DNA of 64,000 nucleotides from contig CM073899.1 in NCBI GenBank assembly GCA_037176705.1, positions 3,286,001 through 3,350,000 on the forward strand. The letters are read 5' to 3'. Below, piece after piece: positions 37,731-49,100 of this stretch; within the stretch, counting starts at the first letter, position 1; each line of letters starts with the position of its first letter. The stretch comes from Molossus alvarezi. Lineage: Eukaryota > Chordata > Mammalia > Chiroptera > Molossidae. The position numbers and the translations under genes are program-made. A model generated the notes under the pieces. The model ran no database searches. It was not told the origin of the DNA and saw only the letters and a list, made by a program, of their open reading frames with translations.

Positions 37731-38455
37731 ACGACGGCATTCTTGTATATCAACAATGAACTCACAGAAAGAGAAACTAAAAAAAATCCCATTTACTATT
37801 GCAGCAAAAAAAGTAATGTACCTAGTAATAAAATTAACCAAAGAAGTAAAGGACCTATTTGTAGAAAACTATAGGACATTGAAAATGAAATAGAGGAAGA
37901 TATAAACAAGTGGAAGCCCATACCTTGTTCATGGATTGGAAGAATTAACATAATTAAAATGCCTATACTACCCAAAGCAATCTATAGATTCAATGCAATC
38001 GCCATCAACATACAAACAACATATTTCACAGAACTAGAACAAATACTTCAAGTTCATATGGAACCAAAAAAGACCCCAAATAGCCGCAGCAATCTTGAAA
38101 AATACCAGACATCAGGTTATACTACAAAGCCACTATAATCAAAACAGCCTGCTACTGGCACCAGAACAAGCACTTAGATCAATGGAGCAGAACAGAGGAC
38201 CCAGAAATGGACCCAAGACATTATGCTCAATTAATATTTGACAAAGGTGGCAAGAGCATACAATGGAGTAGACAGCCTCTTTAATAAATGGTGTTGGGAA
38301 AATTGGACAGCTACATGCAAAAAATAAAATAAAACTAGACCACCAACTTACACCATACACAAGAATAAACTCAATATGGATAAAAGACTTAAACGTGACT
38401 TGCGAATCCATAAAAGTCCTAGAAGAAAATGTAGGCAACAAAATTTCACACATCA

Positions 38456-38711
38456 ACCCTGGCCGGTTTGGCTCAGTGGTTAGAGCATCGGCCTGTGGTC
38501 CAGAGAGACCCAGGTTCAGTTCCCGCTAAGGGCATGTACCTTGGTTGCAGTTTGTCCCCGGCCCTGGTTGGTTGTGCGGGTGGTGACCACTCGATGTGAC
38601 CCTTTCACATCGATGTTTCTCTCTCTCTGTTCCTCTCTCTCCCTCCCACTCTACCTGAACAAAAAATGGGAAAGTGTCCTCGGGTGAGGATGATAAAAAA
38701 AAAAAAAAAAA
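38456..38711 (+). mobile_element. VES SINE in L1-E
   Basis: Long form with A15 tail. TSD ttcacacatca at 38445-38455 and 38712-38722. Confidence 0.95.
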
Positions 38712-40094
38712 TTCACACATCACACGCAGCAGAATTTCCACTGATGCAACGCCTAAGGCAAGAGAAACAAAGGAGAAAATGAACACATGGGACTACATCA
38801 AAGTAAAAAGCTTCTGCACAGCAAAAGAAACAAGCACCAAAATGGAAAGGCAACCCACTCTATGGGAGAGCCTAATTACCAATGATATATCAGATAAGGG
38901 GTTAATTTGCAAAATATATAGAGTGCTCATGCAACTCAACAAAAGAAAGACAAACAATCCAATTAAAAAGTGGGCAAAGGACCTAAATAGACACCTCTCC
39001 AAACAGAACATACAGATGGCCAGGAGACATATGAAAAAAATGTTCAATGGCACTAATCATCAGAGAGATGCAAATTAAAACAACTATGAGGTATCACCTC
39101 ACACCTGTCAGAACAGCCACCATCAACAAATCAAACAAGTGTTGGCGAGGGTGTGGAGAAAAGGGGACTCTAGTACACTGCTGGTGGGAATGCAGACTGG
39201 TGCAGCCACTATGGAAAACACTATGGTGTTTCCTCAAAAAATTAAAAATTGAACTTCCATTTGACCCAGTGATCCCACTTGTAGGAATGAATATACCCTA
39301 AGAAGCCTGAAACACCAATCAGAAAGAATATATGTTCCCCCATGTTCATAGCAGCACTATTTACAATTGCTAAGATCTGGAAACAGCCCACGTGTCCCAT
39401 CAATAGATGAGTGGATAAAAAAAGCTGTTGTACATATACACAGTGGAATACTAAGAAATGCAGCTGTAAGAAAGAGAGATCTCTTATTCTTTGAGACAAC
39501 ATGGAGAAACCTGGAGAGCTTTATGCTAAGCGAAATCAGCCAATCGGAGAAAGAAAAATACCACATGATCTCACTTATTTGTGGAACATAATGAACAAAA
39601 TAAGCTGATGAACAAAATAGACCCAGAGACATAGAAAGGACTAGGGTTCAGACTGACGAACCTCAGAGGAGGGGCGTGGGGGGAGGGAAGAGATAAACCA
39701 AAGGACTTAGATGCATATATGCATAACCACTGGACATAGACAACAATGCTGTGAGTGGGGGGCAGGATCGGGAGGTGGGTGTCTATGGGGAAAAAAGGAG
39801 AAACATCTGTAACAAAACTTAATTTAAAAAAATGCATGCACATAGGGAATTAAAAAAAAAAAATAACGAAGGAGTTACTCCAACCTTGAACTGTCGGAGG
39901 AGGCAGTGAGACGTAACCTCCCAGGTTCCCTGGAGGAAATGGATTCTGAAATAGCTCACCATGATGTCTGCTGGGTGGAACTGGTATTACACCTGCCATG
40001 GACCTGTGAGCTTCCCAGTTCTGTTATGTGTTGACTTCTCAAGCTAACATGGATTTTGAGTTAACTGTGTTCCAGATTCTGGGCTAAGTGCTCT

Positions 40095-40250
40095 ATGAGG
40101 ACCCAGAAGTTACGGACCAGAACCCCAAGTCTCAGATAACGTCACTTGCCCAAAGATGTACAACCAGTGGGGTGGGGTGGGGGTGGGGGGGGCAAAGACA
40201 GGATTGGCATTCAGGCTTCGGCGTCCAGAGCCCAGAATCTTAATGTCATC
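40095..40250 (-). mobile_element. MIR-like relic
   Basis: Words resembling reverse MIR (AACGTCACTTGCCCAAAGATG, ACAACCAGTGG, then GACAGGATTGGCATTCAGGC), interrupted by a G-rich expansion. Diverged, so moderate confidence. Confidence 0.5.
40169..40192 (+). other. G-quadruplex-type motif
   Basis: Four G runs of 4, 4, 5 and 8 separated by single T bases. This fits a very compact G4 motif with one-base loops. Formation in cells is untested. Confidence 0.6.
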
Positions 40251-41239
40251 CCTGTGTCCTTCTGTCTCAGTCATCACAGTTCTGCTCAACACATGTCATT
40301 AATGCAAAACATGGACAACCTGAACCTTTTGCAGAAAAGTCTGTAATAAACACTAATGTGTACAACTGCAGGACAGTCTGATCTTGTTTTAAAATTCTAA
40401 TGTGTTTATGCTAGAGGAAATCTAAACACTGTAATGCAGAAGAGAAATGGGCAAAGTGACCTGAGTCCATAGAACAAAGTCGGGGGGGGGGGACTACGTG
40501 GAGTCCGGAAAGCTTGGAAGATACATTTCCTGAGTATGGGTTTGGAGCCCCCAGTCTTCAACAGGGGAGTCTGGGGACAGGGGACTGGAGAGTATACAGT
40601 TCATGGTACAAATGAAAGGAGTTTAAACCGACATGTCTTGGCCACGTTTTTTTTCTTCTTCTTCTTCTTACAGCTGCTTGCAAGATAAACTCTGAGTGAC
40701 GGCTCAGCCATCCTGGGCTGCAGAGGGCCGGCCGCCGTAACGTGACTGGATAATCAGGAAGGGACAACTGTCAGCGCGGATTAAGGAAGGGGAGCTGCGA
40801 CGCTGATAAGACCTAATCCTGCACTGGCAATTTTCTTTCCTTTTTTTTTTTTTTCCTGTAACTGGAAAATGCCACAGCTTATAAAGTGAGTTGGAAGAAA
40901 TAATGAGTTTTTTGCCCTTGAAATACTTTTTTCTATGAAAAAAAAGATGAAATTCAAGTAGTTGAAGTGTTATGATATAATTGAGTCTGTAAGGAAGAAA
41001 TAAGAGACCGCTGGAGTTAATGAGTGCCCAGGACCTCGGGTATCTCTGGCGCTGGCCCCGGGGCGGCATCTCTCTTCGGAAAGCGGGGCCATGGACGACC
41101 CTTCCCTCCTCACAAGCACAGGCACTGAGCACAGGCACCTGGCAGCCACCGAGGGGCCCTGGAATTGCTTGTTTATCTAACAAATATTGACTGGGCACCT
41201 ACCATGGGGTAGTGATGCCTTGAGACGTGGATGCCAAAC

Positions 41240-41410
41240 CAGAAATAAGGAACACAGTGGGTAACCTTGTAATAGCTATGCATGGTGACAGGTGGCCACT
41301 AGACTTACCAGAAGGATCACTTCATAAGTTATATAAACGTCTAATCACTATGCTGTGCATCCGAAACTAATATAATATTGTATGTCAACTATAATTTAAA
41401 ATATTCATTT
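41240..41410 (+). mobile_element. Old L1M 3' end
   Basis: The phrases ATCACTATGCTGTGCATC, GAAACTAATATAATATTGTA and TGTCAACTATAATTTAAAA match the well-known 3' terminus of old mammalian L1M families. Confidence 0.65.
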
Positions 41411-44400
41411 TAATTAGACAGACACAGTTCCTGCCCTTGAGTTACAGCCTGGAAGGCAGCTGGACATGCAGAATCAGAAGTGGGGCTCCGCTGGCGGGCT
41501 CAGCTGGCCTCTCACCTGTTCACAGCTGCATCCTATGATGCTAGTGCCATGCCAGAGTGGTTACTAAATACTTTCAGTATCGCCCCTGTAAGCAACTGCA
41601 GTGTGACGTGGCATGTCCTCTGTTAAAGGCACATGAATGATGCTAGAGAAAAGGCACTCGTCACATCTAAGTGGGATGATGAGTAGCCTCACAGGCTCTG
41701 TGGTGCTCTCCCCAAACCTACCAGCCCACAGTGATAGTTACAAAGAAACAGGGGCTTTTTAGGTTGGAAGGGATCCTAGAAATCAGCTAGACCACCCTCT
41801 CCACTCTACACAGAAAAGGGTAGAATCACAAAATGCTTCTGTGACTTCTGCAACCACCTGCCTGGGTACCATCAGATGTGCTTTTAGACGGGTGAGCTGT
41901 GGAGTGGTTCGTCAATTTCAGCCAGGTACCATGCGTCCTCTTGGGGCATGTGGCACCTGTGAAGGCCATATTTTAGAGGGATGATGGCTTGATTCCTGTT
42001 CTTCTCAGGTAAATTCATTTCGCAGCAGCACACCTGCGGGGCATGAAACGAGGGAGCTGCTCCCATTGGATGTCCAGGGAAAGCCTGGGAAACCCTTCTA
42101 CAGCCCTTGCCCCCAGCGCCCTCCGTGAGAATGGGGATAGGGACAAGATTAGTTTCCAACTTTGTAGCAGCACAAAACTCTCTTCAAAGAATCTATTGCC
42201 TGAAAGGTGAACAGACAAGCAGGGCTTGTCCAGCCGGGGTGGGGAGGCAGCTTGAACCCTCACCTGTGTCCCAGACAACTCTGTGTCCTCAAGGAGCTGC
42301 TGAAGGTTCCACAAAACACAGTGTGAAATCAAAAAGCATATGATCACTAAGATCTAAAATCTGAAAATCTCTAAAATTTCTGTGAACTTCTACAATGTGT
42401 TCCTACTGCTTGGGCTGTTCACTGAGACCAAAGGAAGGCTGCAGTGATGAAGGGCCACACCAGTAGAAACTCACAGCAGAGGACACTGTGATCCGCGATG
42501 CAAGAGAAACGACAGAAAACAGGTGAAGCTGAGCCACTGTAACCCATCCGCACTCCCTCTACATCTCAGGATGTAATTCCAACCTAGTATCAATGGAAGA
42601 TAAAGTGATATTAGAAAAATAAAGTAATTACAATAAAAGTCACATTGATCATGAACAGTTTGCTGTGTTCTTGAGATATCTACATACATTTATACATACT
42701 CATATACACAGTGTGTATATATATTTATATACAGTCCTCTTCCAAATTTTCCTTTGTTTCATTTTGGGAGCTTGTTTGCTCCTTACTAGATCTAAGTTAG
42801 ACCCCCAAAGCTACTATCTCTATACACTGATTTCAATGATACCTTGGTGACCATTTTTAACCCAATGATTTGAATAACTTGAGAAAAGTTGGAAATGTCA
42901 TAAAATCTAACGAGTTATCTGTTAAAAATGTAAATGCAATCTCATGGTTAGTGTGCTTGGGACACTTCTTAGCTGCCCACCTGTGCTCGACTCAATGTGA
43001 AATCCACATCATGATGGGCCCTGGGGACCTCACCAGCCTTGTGTCCTACTCCTCCCTCCCCCCACTTCTGGTCCTGAAGTGGCCATGTGGCCTTGTCTCC
43101 CTTCCATGTTCTCTCCCATCCTTCGGCCTAGAAAGGACATGTTTCGGCCAGCTGTTCTAACAGTCTTCATCCTTCACACCCAGCATGAGCCTCACTTCCT
43201 CCAAAGCCTTCTTTGATGCAGTCGACACTAGGTATCCTGATCGACATTCCGGGAGCATCTTAACGTCTTTTCACAAACTTTGTGTATTTGAAACTGTCCA
43301 ATTTATCATCTGTAATTATTGTTTCTGAATTCTTGTGGCCAGCAAACTGCATGTGGACAGGGCTAACTGCATTGCTATCCCTGCGGCCCCAGCATCTCAC
43401 AGGACCTGGCACTTGGCAGATATTCAGTAAATGTTTGACAATAAAGGACACTTAGAAAATTAACAAATGTTTGAACTTATTCCCGAATGACTAGGAGTGG
43501 TTTTAAACTGACTTTCATATTTTTATGTAAATGCTCTTTTGTTATAACAGATATTACGATGCCTTCACACGCGAATGAAAGGGCTTGTTCAGAACATCGA
43601 TGCCTTCATAGAGCCATCTAGTGTCCACGGTGTTGAGTGACACTAAGTGAGGAAGGTACAACCTCCACGTGCAGCAGCAATTTAGTGCATCAGCTGGCCC
43701 TTGACTGATTCTTTCTCCCTCTGCCCTTCACCACATAAACACTGTATTCGTCATTCTAGAATTCTGGTAACTAAAAATGTGATGAGAGTTTGATGGTTGA
43801 TGTGGTATGTGCTGCTCCCTGCTGCTTTGTGAAACCCCACTAAAGTGACAGGAAAGAAATCAAATATGCACAAACAGATAATGACTATTATTATTTTTTA
43901 AAGAACAAGATAGGAAACAATAGCAAGTAAGTGATGTAACCAGATTCTGGAACTTAGAAAGGAGAATGAGTGGCAATTGACATGGGCATTAGAGAAAGCC
44001 GAAAGCTGAGGAAGACTGTGGGGGAACTAGTAAGATAACCCTCAGAACATCTCAAAATTGAAGGCACTGGTAAAGTTACCCTTCTCAAGAGGCTCCTGTG
44101 CCACATGTGCTCCAGCAGACTATAAACCAATGAAAACATGGTATCCAGGACACAGTATACAACAAGGGGAGAAGGCACTGGGAATTGCCAGGATGGTCAA
44201 GAAGGGACAGCTCAGGAATCAAGCTGTGAAGTGAGGATAGAAATCAGTTTGGACAGTCTTGCAAGAGAGTGAGCAGAAGCATGCAAGATGTGTTGAGGTT
44301 CACCAGCAGATGTCTTAGACTAGAACTAGAATTCCAATGAATTCTATTATCAATTAATCAATTAGTCAATAAAAGTCACAAGCAAGCCCAGAATCAAAAA

Positions 44401-44930
44401 GCCAGTAGTTTGTACTTCCACCTCCTGTTGGAAGAATCTGGAGACACAAGGCAGTGTGTGGTTATAGGGAACAGAGAATTGTGGCTACAAGGTTTAGAAT
44501 ATGATGGGTATAGCTAAACAGTCAACTAACAATGAAGCCTGTAGATAATTTCAATATTAGATGAGAAAGTTAGGCCTTCGTTTGATATGTCATGAGGGAC
44601 AACGTCAGAATTTAGTTGTCTTGACAGCTTCAGAGTTGAGCTATACCTTGCTCTTCATTCATTTTAAAACATGCCTATGACTCAGAGAGCAATCTAATCT
44701 AATGAGTTTCTTTGACCTTCTTCGGTATTGTCTTCCTCCTGGGATGCCAGGCATTGTCAGAGCTCCCCTGACCTAGCAGGACTGCATTCAGTGGTGGGCA
44801 ACTTTCTTTGGGAATGTTCCCCCACTACCCAGAGCACAGTGCAGTCAGCTTCCATGCCCCTGTGTTCTTCCTAGTGTTACCCAACCTTGAAGGCCAGGTT
44901 CTTGAGTCTCAGTGTGGGAGAAATGAGCAC

Positions 44931-45137
44931 GGGCCTGGCCGGTGCAGCTCAGTGGTTGAGCCTTGACCAGGAGATCACCAGTTTGATTTCCAGTCAGGGC
45001 ATATGCCCAGGTTGTGGGCCCAGTCCCCGGTGGGGGGCATGCAGGAGGCAGCCAGTCAATGTTCTCTCTCATTAATGTTTCAATCTCTCTCTCCCTTCTT
45101 CTCTCTCTAAAATTAATAAAGAAAAAAAATTTAAAAA
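44931..45137 (+). mobile_element. VES SINE, CCCAGGTTGTGGGC form
   Basis: About 900 bases upstream of the LRRCC1 promoter cluster. TSD agaaatga(g/a)cac at 44919-44930 and 45138-45149. Confidence 0.94.
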
Positions 45138-45149
45138 AGAAATGAACAC

Positions 45150-45480
45150 AGTACAAGACCAAGCAGATGCAGTATTACTCAAAGCAGCCGGTACACCAGG
45201 GAGTTGACCAGGAGAGAGAAGTCCAGCTCCCTGAGGGGCTCCAGTGTTTGCCTTATACAGGGCCCTTGGGATGCGCGTGGGGCGTGGGGATGAGGATGAG
45301 GTGAGTGCCCCAGATCACCATCCGGCTGTCCTTGACTTCCGAGTCGTCACGTGGTGTTTCCCACCATCAGCGGCCCCTCGCAGGGCCTGGACAATAACGC
45401 CTGCGTGAACATCCTAATGACTACTGGACGGACAAACAACGACTGTGCAGAACGTGAAGTTAAGGAAGGGAGTCGCTGTC
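45150..45480. other. Unique sequence upstream of the CpG island
   Basis: No gene or repeat recognised. CpG density rises toward its right end. Confidence 0.5.
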
Positions 45481-45782
45481 GTCCATTCTTCCCTGGGAGG
45501 ATGCGGTCGGGTCATGTCAACAACGGAGTTTCACTGGAGGTCGGAGTGGTGGTCAGGCCTGGAAGGCGAAGGTTCGGCCGCGACGGAGCCCGTGTCCCCC
45601 TGCATTGCGTCCCAGCGCTCCCCCGCTGCACTGAGGGCTCCCGGGACAGGAGGCTCCGGCGTGGACCAAGCAGGGAGGGGGCAGCTGCGGAGTGGCAGGG
45701 TCACAGACGCGCACACCGCCGCTGGGGGCGTCCGCAGGAGCGCGCCGGCCACGGGCACAGACCACACGGAAGCGCCCGGCAG

Positions 45783-45794
45783 TGCGCATGCGCC
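45783..45794. promoter_or_regulatory. NRF1 consensus palindrome
   Basis: The sequence TGCGCATGCGCC contains the perfect palindrome GCGCATGCGC, the NRF1 site. It lies about 260 bases upstream of the LRRCC1 ATG inside the CpG island. Function is inferred from motif and position. Confidence 0.7.
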
Positions 45795-45807
45795 TGCCGC
45801 ACCCGCG

Positions 45808-45814
45808 CCGGAAG
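45808..45814 (+). promoter_or_regulatory. ETS-type site (CCGGAAG)
   Basis: This is a core GGAA site in the CCGGAAG context, 14 bases after the NRF1 palindrome. It is typical of ETS/GABP sites in CpG-island promoters. Confidence 0.5.
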
Positions 45815-45828
45815 CTGCTCGCTGTGCG

Positions 45829-45835
45829 TCACGTG
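45829..45835. promoter_or_regulatory. E-box / USF-type site (TCACGTG)
   Basis: This is a CACGTG palindrome in the context GTCACGTG, a good USF/bHLH-ZIP match, 35 bases downstream of the NRF1 site. Confidence 0.5.
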
Positions 45836-45894
45836 CCTGGCGGCGCGCCCGGGATGCTGTAAAAGAAAGCGAAGCCTCAGGCGCGGAGGCGCCG

Positions 45895-45902
45895 ACTTCC
45901 GG
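45895..45902 (-). promoter_or_regulatory. ETS-type site (ACTTCCGG)
   Basis: ACTTCCGG is the reverse complement of CCGGAAGT, the optimal ETS/GABP core. A second copy lies at 45975-45982. Confidence 0.5.
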
Positions 45903-45973
45903 CTTCGCGGCGCCCGCAGGCGGGAAAGCGCGGCCTTCAGTTGGAGGGCGCCCTGGCCCCACCCCGCGGGCCG

Positions 45974-45982
45974 CACTTCCGG
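45974..45982 (-). promoter_or_regulatory. ETS-type site (CACTTCCGG)
   Basis: This is the second optimal ETS core, 69 bases upstream of the start codon and in the same orientation as the one at 45895. It may mark the start-site zone, since ETS sites often sit close to the TSS in TATA-less promoters. Confidence 0.5.
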
Positions 45983-46050
45983 TCTCCGGGAGGCGTGTTC
46001 GGGGGGTTGGGCCCAGCGCCGGGCGCCGGTTGAGACACCTCTCGGCGTCC

Positions 46051-46139
46051 ATGGAGGCGCCGGTGGAGGCGGAAGGCGAGAATGAGGACGGCGACAGCAG
46101 CTGCGGGGACCTGTGCTGCATGGACAAAGGCCTGCGGAG
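46051..46139 (+). CDS. LRRCC1: LRRCC1 coding exon 1
   Basis: This exon encodes residues 1-29 plus two bases (AG) of a split Ser codon. The sequence is an acidic head ending MDKGL. The donor is ag|gtgaag at 46140, and the exon lies in the CpG island. The human head is a few Ala residues longer. Without the splice the frame would stop two codons later, which supports this donor. Confidence 0.93.
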
Positions 46140-49100
46140 GTGAAGGGCGCTCCGGGGGCGGGCGGCACCCCGAAACTGCCCGCGCCCCCCGGGCCCCGTC
46201 GCCCTTGCCTGCCGCGTCCCGTCTACCCCCCATCCCCGGCCCTGCCGCGGTCTCGCGGCTCCAGCCCGCGCCTTGCCGGCCCCGCCATGCATGTGTTCTC
46301 GTCCTTTCTGCAAGGCTCAGCTTAACCGTCTTGGGGCTCCCGACTCCCTCTTTCCTGCGGCCCAGACCTGGGCCCGGGGTGCCTGCCCCTGCACACCGCC
46401 TCCGCCCGCCCTCGTGCCGTCCCCCGTGGCGCCGGCGCCGGGCCGAGCGCAGGTCCGGCGGGGCCTCCAGAGCCCCCGGAGCCTTGGCACGTGCTGTGCC
46501 TTGCGGGGTCCGGCCTCTGCCAGCCTGGCTGCTCGCAACTGAGGCCTCTTGTTCTGGGTCCTGGCCTGGAATTTGCTGGAAGACCCCAGGGAAACATTTT
46601 TCAAAGGGAGTTTTATGTGTACTAGTAGCTGCCCTTTACGTTACACGTAGGGTGTCCTCCCCAAAATGTAGACACAACTGAGTGATTATAAAGCTGGTGT
46701 TTATTAAAATACATTCCGTTTTCAAATTGTAATAGAATCTGCAGACACCCTGTGGATTATCACAGTTCTGCAGGGCGGGTAGTTTTAGTGGCGACACATC
46801 CGAGACTCAGGATGTGAATAACTCTCAGTCTCCTGCAGCTGGTGAGCGATTTGCTCGAATTCAAACCCATTTCCGTCTCATTTCACTGCCGCTTCCGCTG
46901 TGCCCGATGATCTGCACAGTATTCATTTCCAGAAGCAGAGATGTTTCAGAAAATAGATGTCTGTAGTTAAGTAGCAGCTCAGTAAATGACAAAAGCTAGA
47001 TGAGTGGGAAACACTTCAAACAGTCGCACCTGTAGAGGTTGCTAGTTTGACATGCAGCAGTGCTGCTCCCTTTTCTGCGGGGGACAGAACATGGAGCAGA
47101 CGCCAGGGCGGTGCCTGTCCCGGTTCCCGACTGCCGCCATCCAGCTCCCCTGAACTGTGTCCACTAGTTTGTATTCCTGGAATGGCTGTCTCCAGAGAGG
47201 TTCTGCTCTGAGTGGCAGTCATTGAGTGAATAAAGAGACGAGTTCCCTATAGGGGAGGTACATTCCAATTGTCAAGTAGGGTGGTTTCTTACATTCTGGG
47301 TTAGGCAGCTGTTGCCAACAGTGAAGGAAGTAAGATTATAAACCTCGGAGCCAAATCTGGATTTATACCGGCTCAGTTAGGTAATTACAAGAACTTGGGC
47401 AAATTATTTAATTTCTGTAAACCTCGGTTTCCTTAGGCTACCTGCAGTTTAGGATTTTGAGAGTTGAATGAGCTGTGGAATCCAAGGCTTAGTGAGGTTA
47501 ACTGGTTTGCTCATGGAACACAGCAAAATAGTGGAGTGAAGATTTGAGATGGGGTGTAGGGACCCCAGGACCTTTACACTGATACCTTCGCTGGGTGCTG
47601 ATCATGTGGGGTAGAGAAGCTAGATATGCCCAGGGTCCCTTGCCTCTCCTGAGTGGGTTTCTGGTTTATATAAATGGTCCAAAATGCTGGTTCGTGGTAA
47701 GAATCACTGGACCTCATGAGACATTTCAAGGCTACCACAAGTAGGAAGGGTTTTATTATAGGATGAGTAGGAGTCACACTTATCTACATGCTGTTGGGTT
47801 AATTTTACTTATTTGATCATGATTTCAAAATCCATTTTTTACCTGCTTTCGATACTACATGTTTTCTCTTATAGCATATCAGAGTTATCCTTAGATTCAA
47901 CCCTCCATGCCATCAATCTGCATTGCAACAACATCTCGAAGATCGAAGGCATTGATCGTGTTTGGAATTTACAACATTTAGATCTGTCATCTAATCAAAT
48001 AAGTCAAATAGAAGGGCTAAGCACCCTGACGAAGCTTCGCACTTTAAATCTGTCCTGCAATCTGATCACCAGGGTAGAAGGTCTGTAAGTGGTTTCCGTG
48101 TGATACTTTGAATAAGGGAGATGATTTAAGTCCATTTTTTTCTTTCCCAGAAGAAGGGGATAAATAGTAAACTTGAAAACTGACCCTAAAATTTATTGTA
48201 AAAATTTTTCTTCTAGAAGAGTTATCAGTTTTTTAAAAATATTTTGTATAATACCGATAAAAATTAACTTCACTGTTACTTCATTTGAAACTATAGACTT
48301 GCTTCAGAGTAATCTGAAATAGTGTTGTAGTGCTATATAGCTTTAATTGATCATTTGAATCCTATAAAAGCTTTATTTTATTTTTTATTTTATTTTATTT
48401 TAGGACTTGAAGCACTAATTAATCTGACTAGACTGAATTTATCCTATAACCACATAAATGATCTTAGTGGTGAGTAGCTGTGCTTACTTTTCCTGTAATG
48501 CTGAATATTGCCATGTGTGGTGAGTTAGACTGAGCTCAGCATGTTGAAAACTGAATAACCCAATTTGTGGCCAAAAATCTCATCTGGGGCATGTGTTGGT
48601 GCCAAAGCTACAGCTGAATAAAAAACTGGAATACAAACTAGGGTGATCTTTAACAGAAAAAACTTGAGTAGGAAGAACCTCCTTTGGGGCAAATAATATT
48701 TTAATCTTAAATAATTAACGAATAGACTGCTCTGCAGAGAGGAAGAGCTCCGATAGAACTTTCTACAGTGATGACAGTGTCCTACATCTGTCTGTCTGGG
48801 ACGCACCCAACAGCCACGGTAATCTTTGAGCATTTGAGCTATGCCTGGTGCACTGAGGAACTGGATTTGTCATTTACTTTCAATAAAATTTAAATTTAAA
48901 TTGCAAAGCCACTTTAGGTCCTCCTGTATCTGGCACACCGTAGCAGGTGTGCGTGTAGCATCCAAAGGCAGTGGCAGGTGGAAGTTCAGAGGTGCGTTCC
49001 TTCCTTTTTGATTTCAGCATGTCTAAGGTGAACATTGTCACCTACTTTTCAGTTGAATAAAGATATACACTGATAAAATGAACAAAGTTTTGTAATTATT

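Larger units (their letters stand above)
37598..39863 (+). mobile_element. L1-E, 5'-truncated L1
   Basis: This plus-strand L1 starts within ORF2 after the RT palm and runs through the C-terminal Cys-rich region ([18 protein letters not shown], about 39150-39210) to a G-rich 3' UTR and A tail. ORF2 is broken by stops and small deletions (for example near 38097). Two SINEs are inserted. The 3' end shows two A tracts (39826-39832 and 39852-39863) separated by 19 bases. I could not find a TSD. Confidence 0.88.
39864..44918. other. Intergenic sequence with old repeat relics
   Basis: Mostly unique. I recognise a MIR-like relic (40095-40250), an old L1M 3' end (41240-41410), a G-run motif (40169-40192), a (TTC)n tract near 40650-40669 and an AT microsatellite near 42710-42735. 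No gene is supported. Confidence 0.45.
45480..46560 (+). promoter_or_regulatory. LRRCC1: CpG island and TATA-less promoter of LRRCC1
   Basis: The stretch is very GC-rich with dense CG dinucleotides, while the bases on either side are CpG-poor. It covers the region upstream of the LRRCC1 start codon, exon 1 and the start of intron 1. No TATA box is seen near the likely start. Housekeeping-type motifs cluster between 45783 and 45982. This is the expected promoter class for a widely expressed centrosome gene. The exact transcription start is not determinable here. Confidence 0.85.

Noticed and set aside
45531..46313. 260-codon minus-strand frame in the CpG island
   Set aside because: GC-rich chance frame opposite LRRCC1 exon 1 and promoter. 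No known protein signature.
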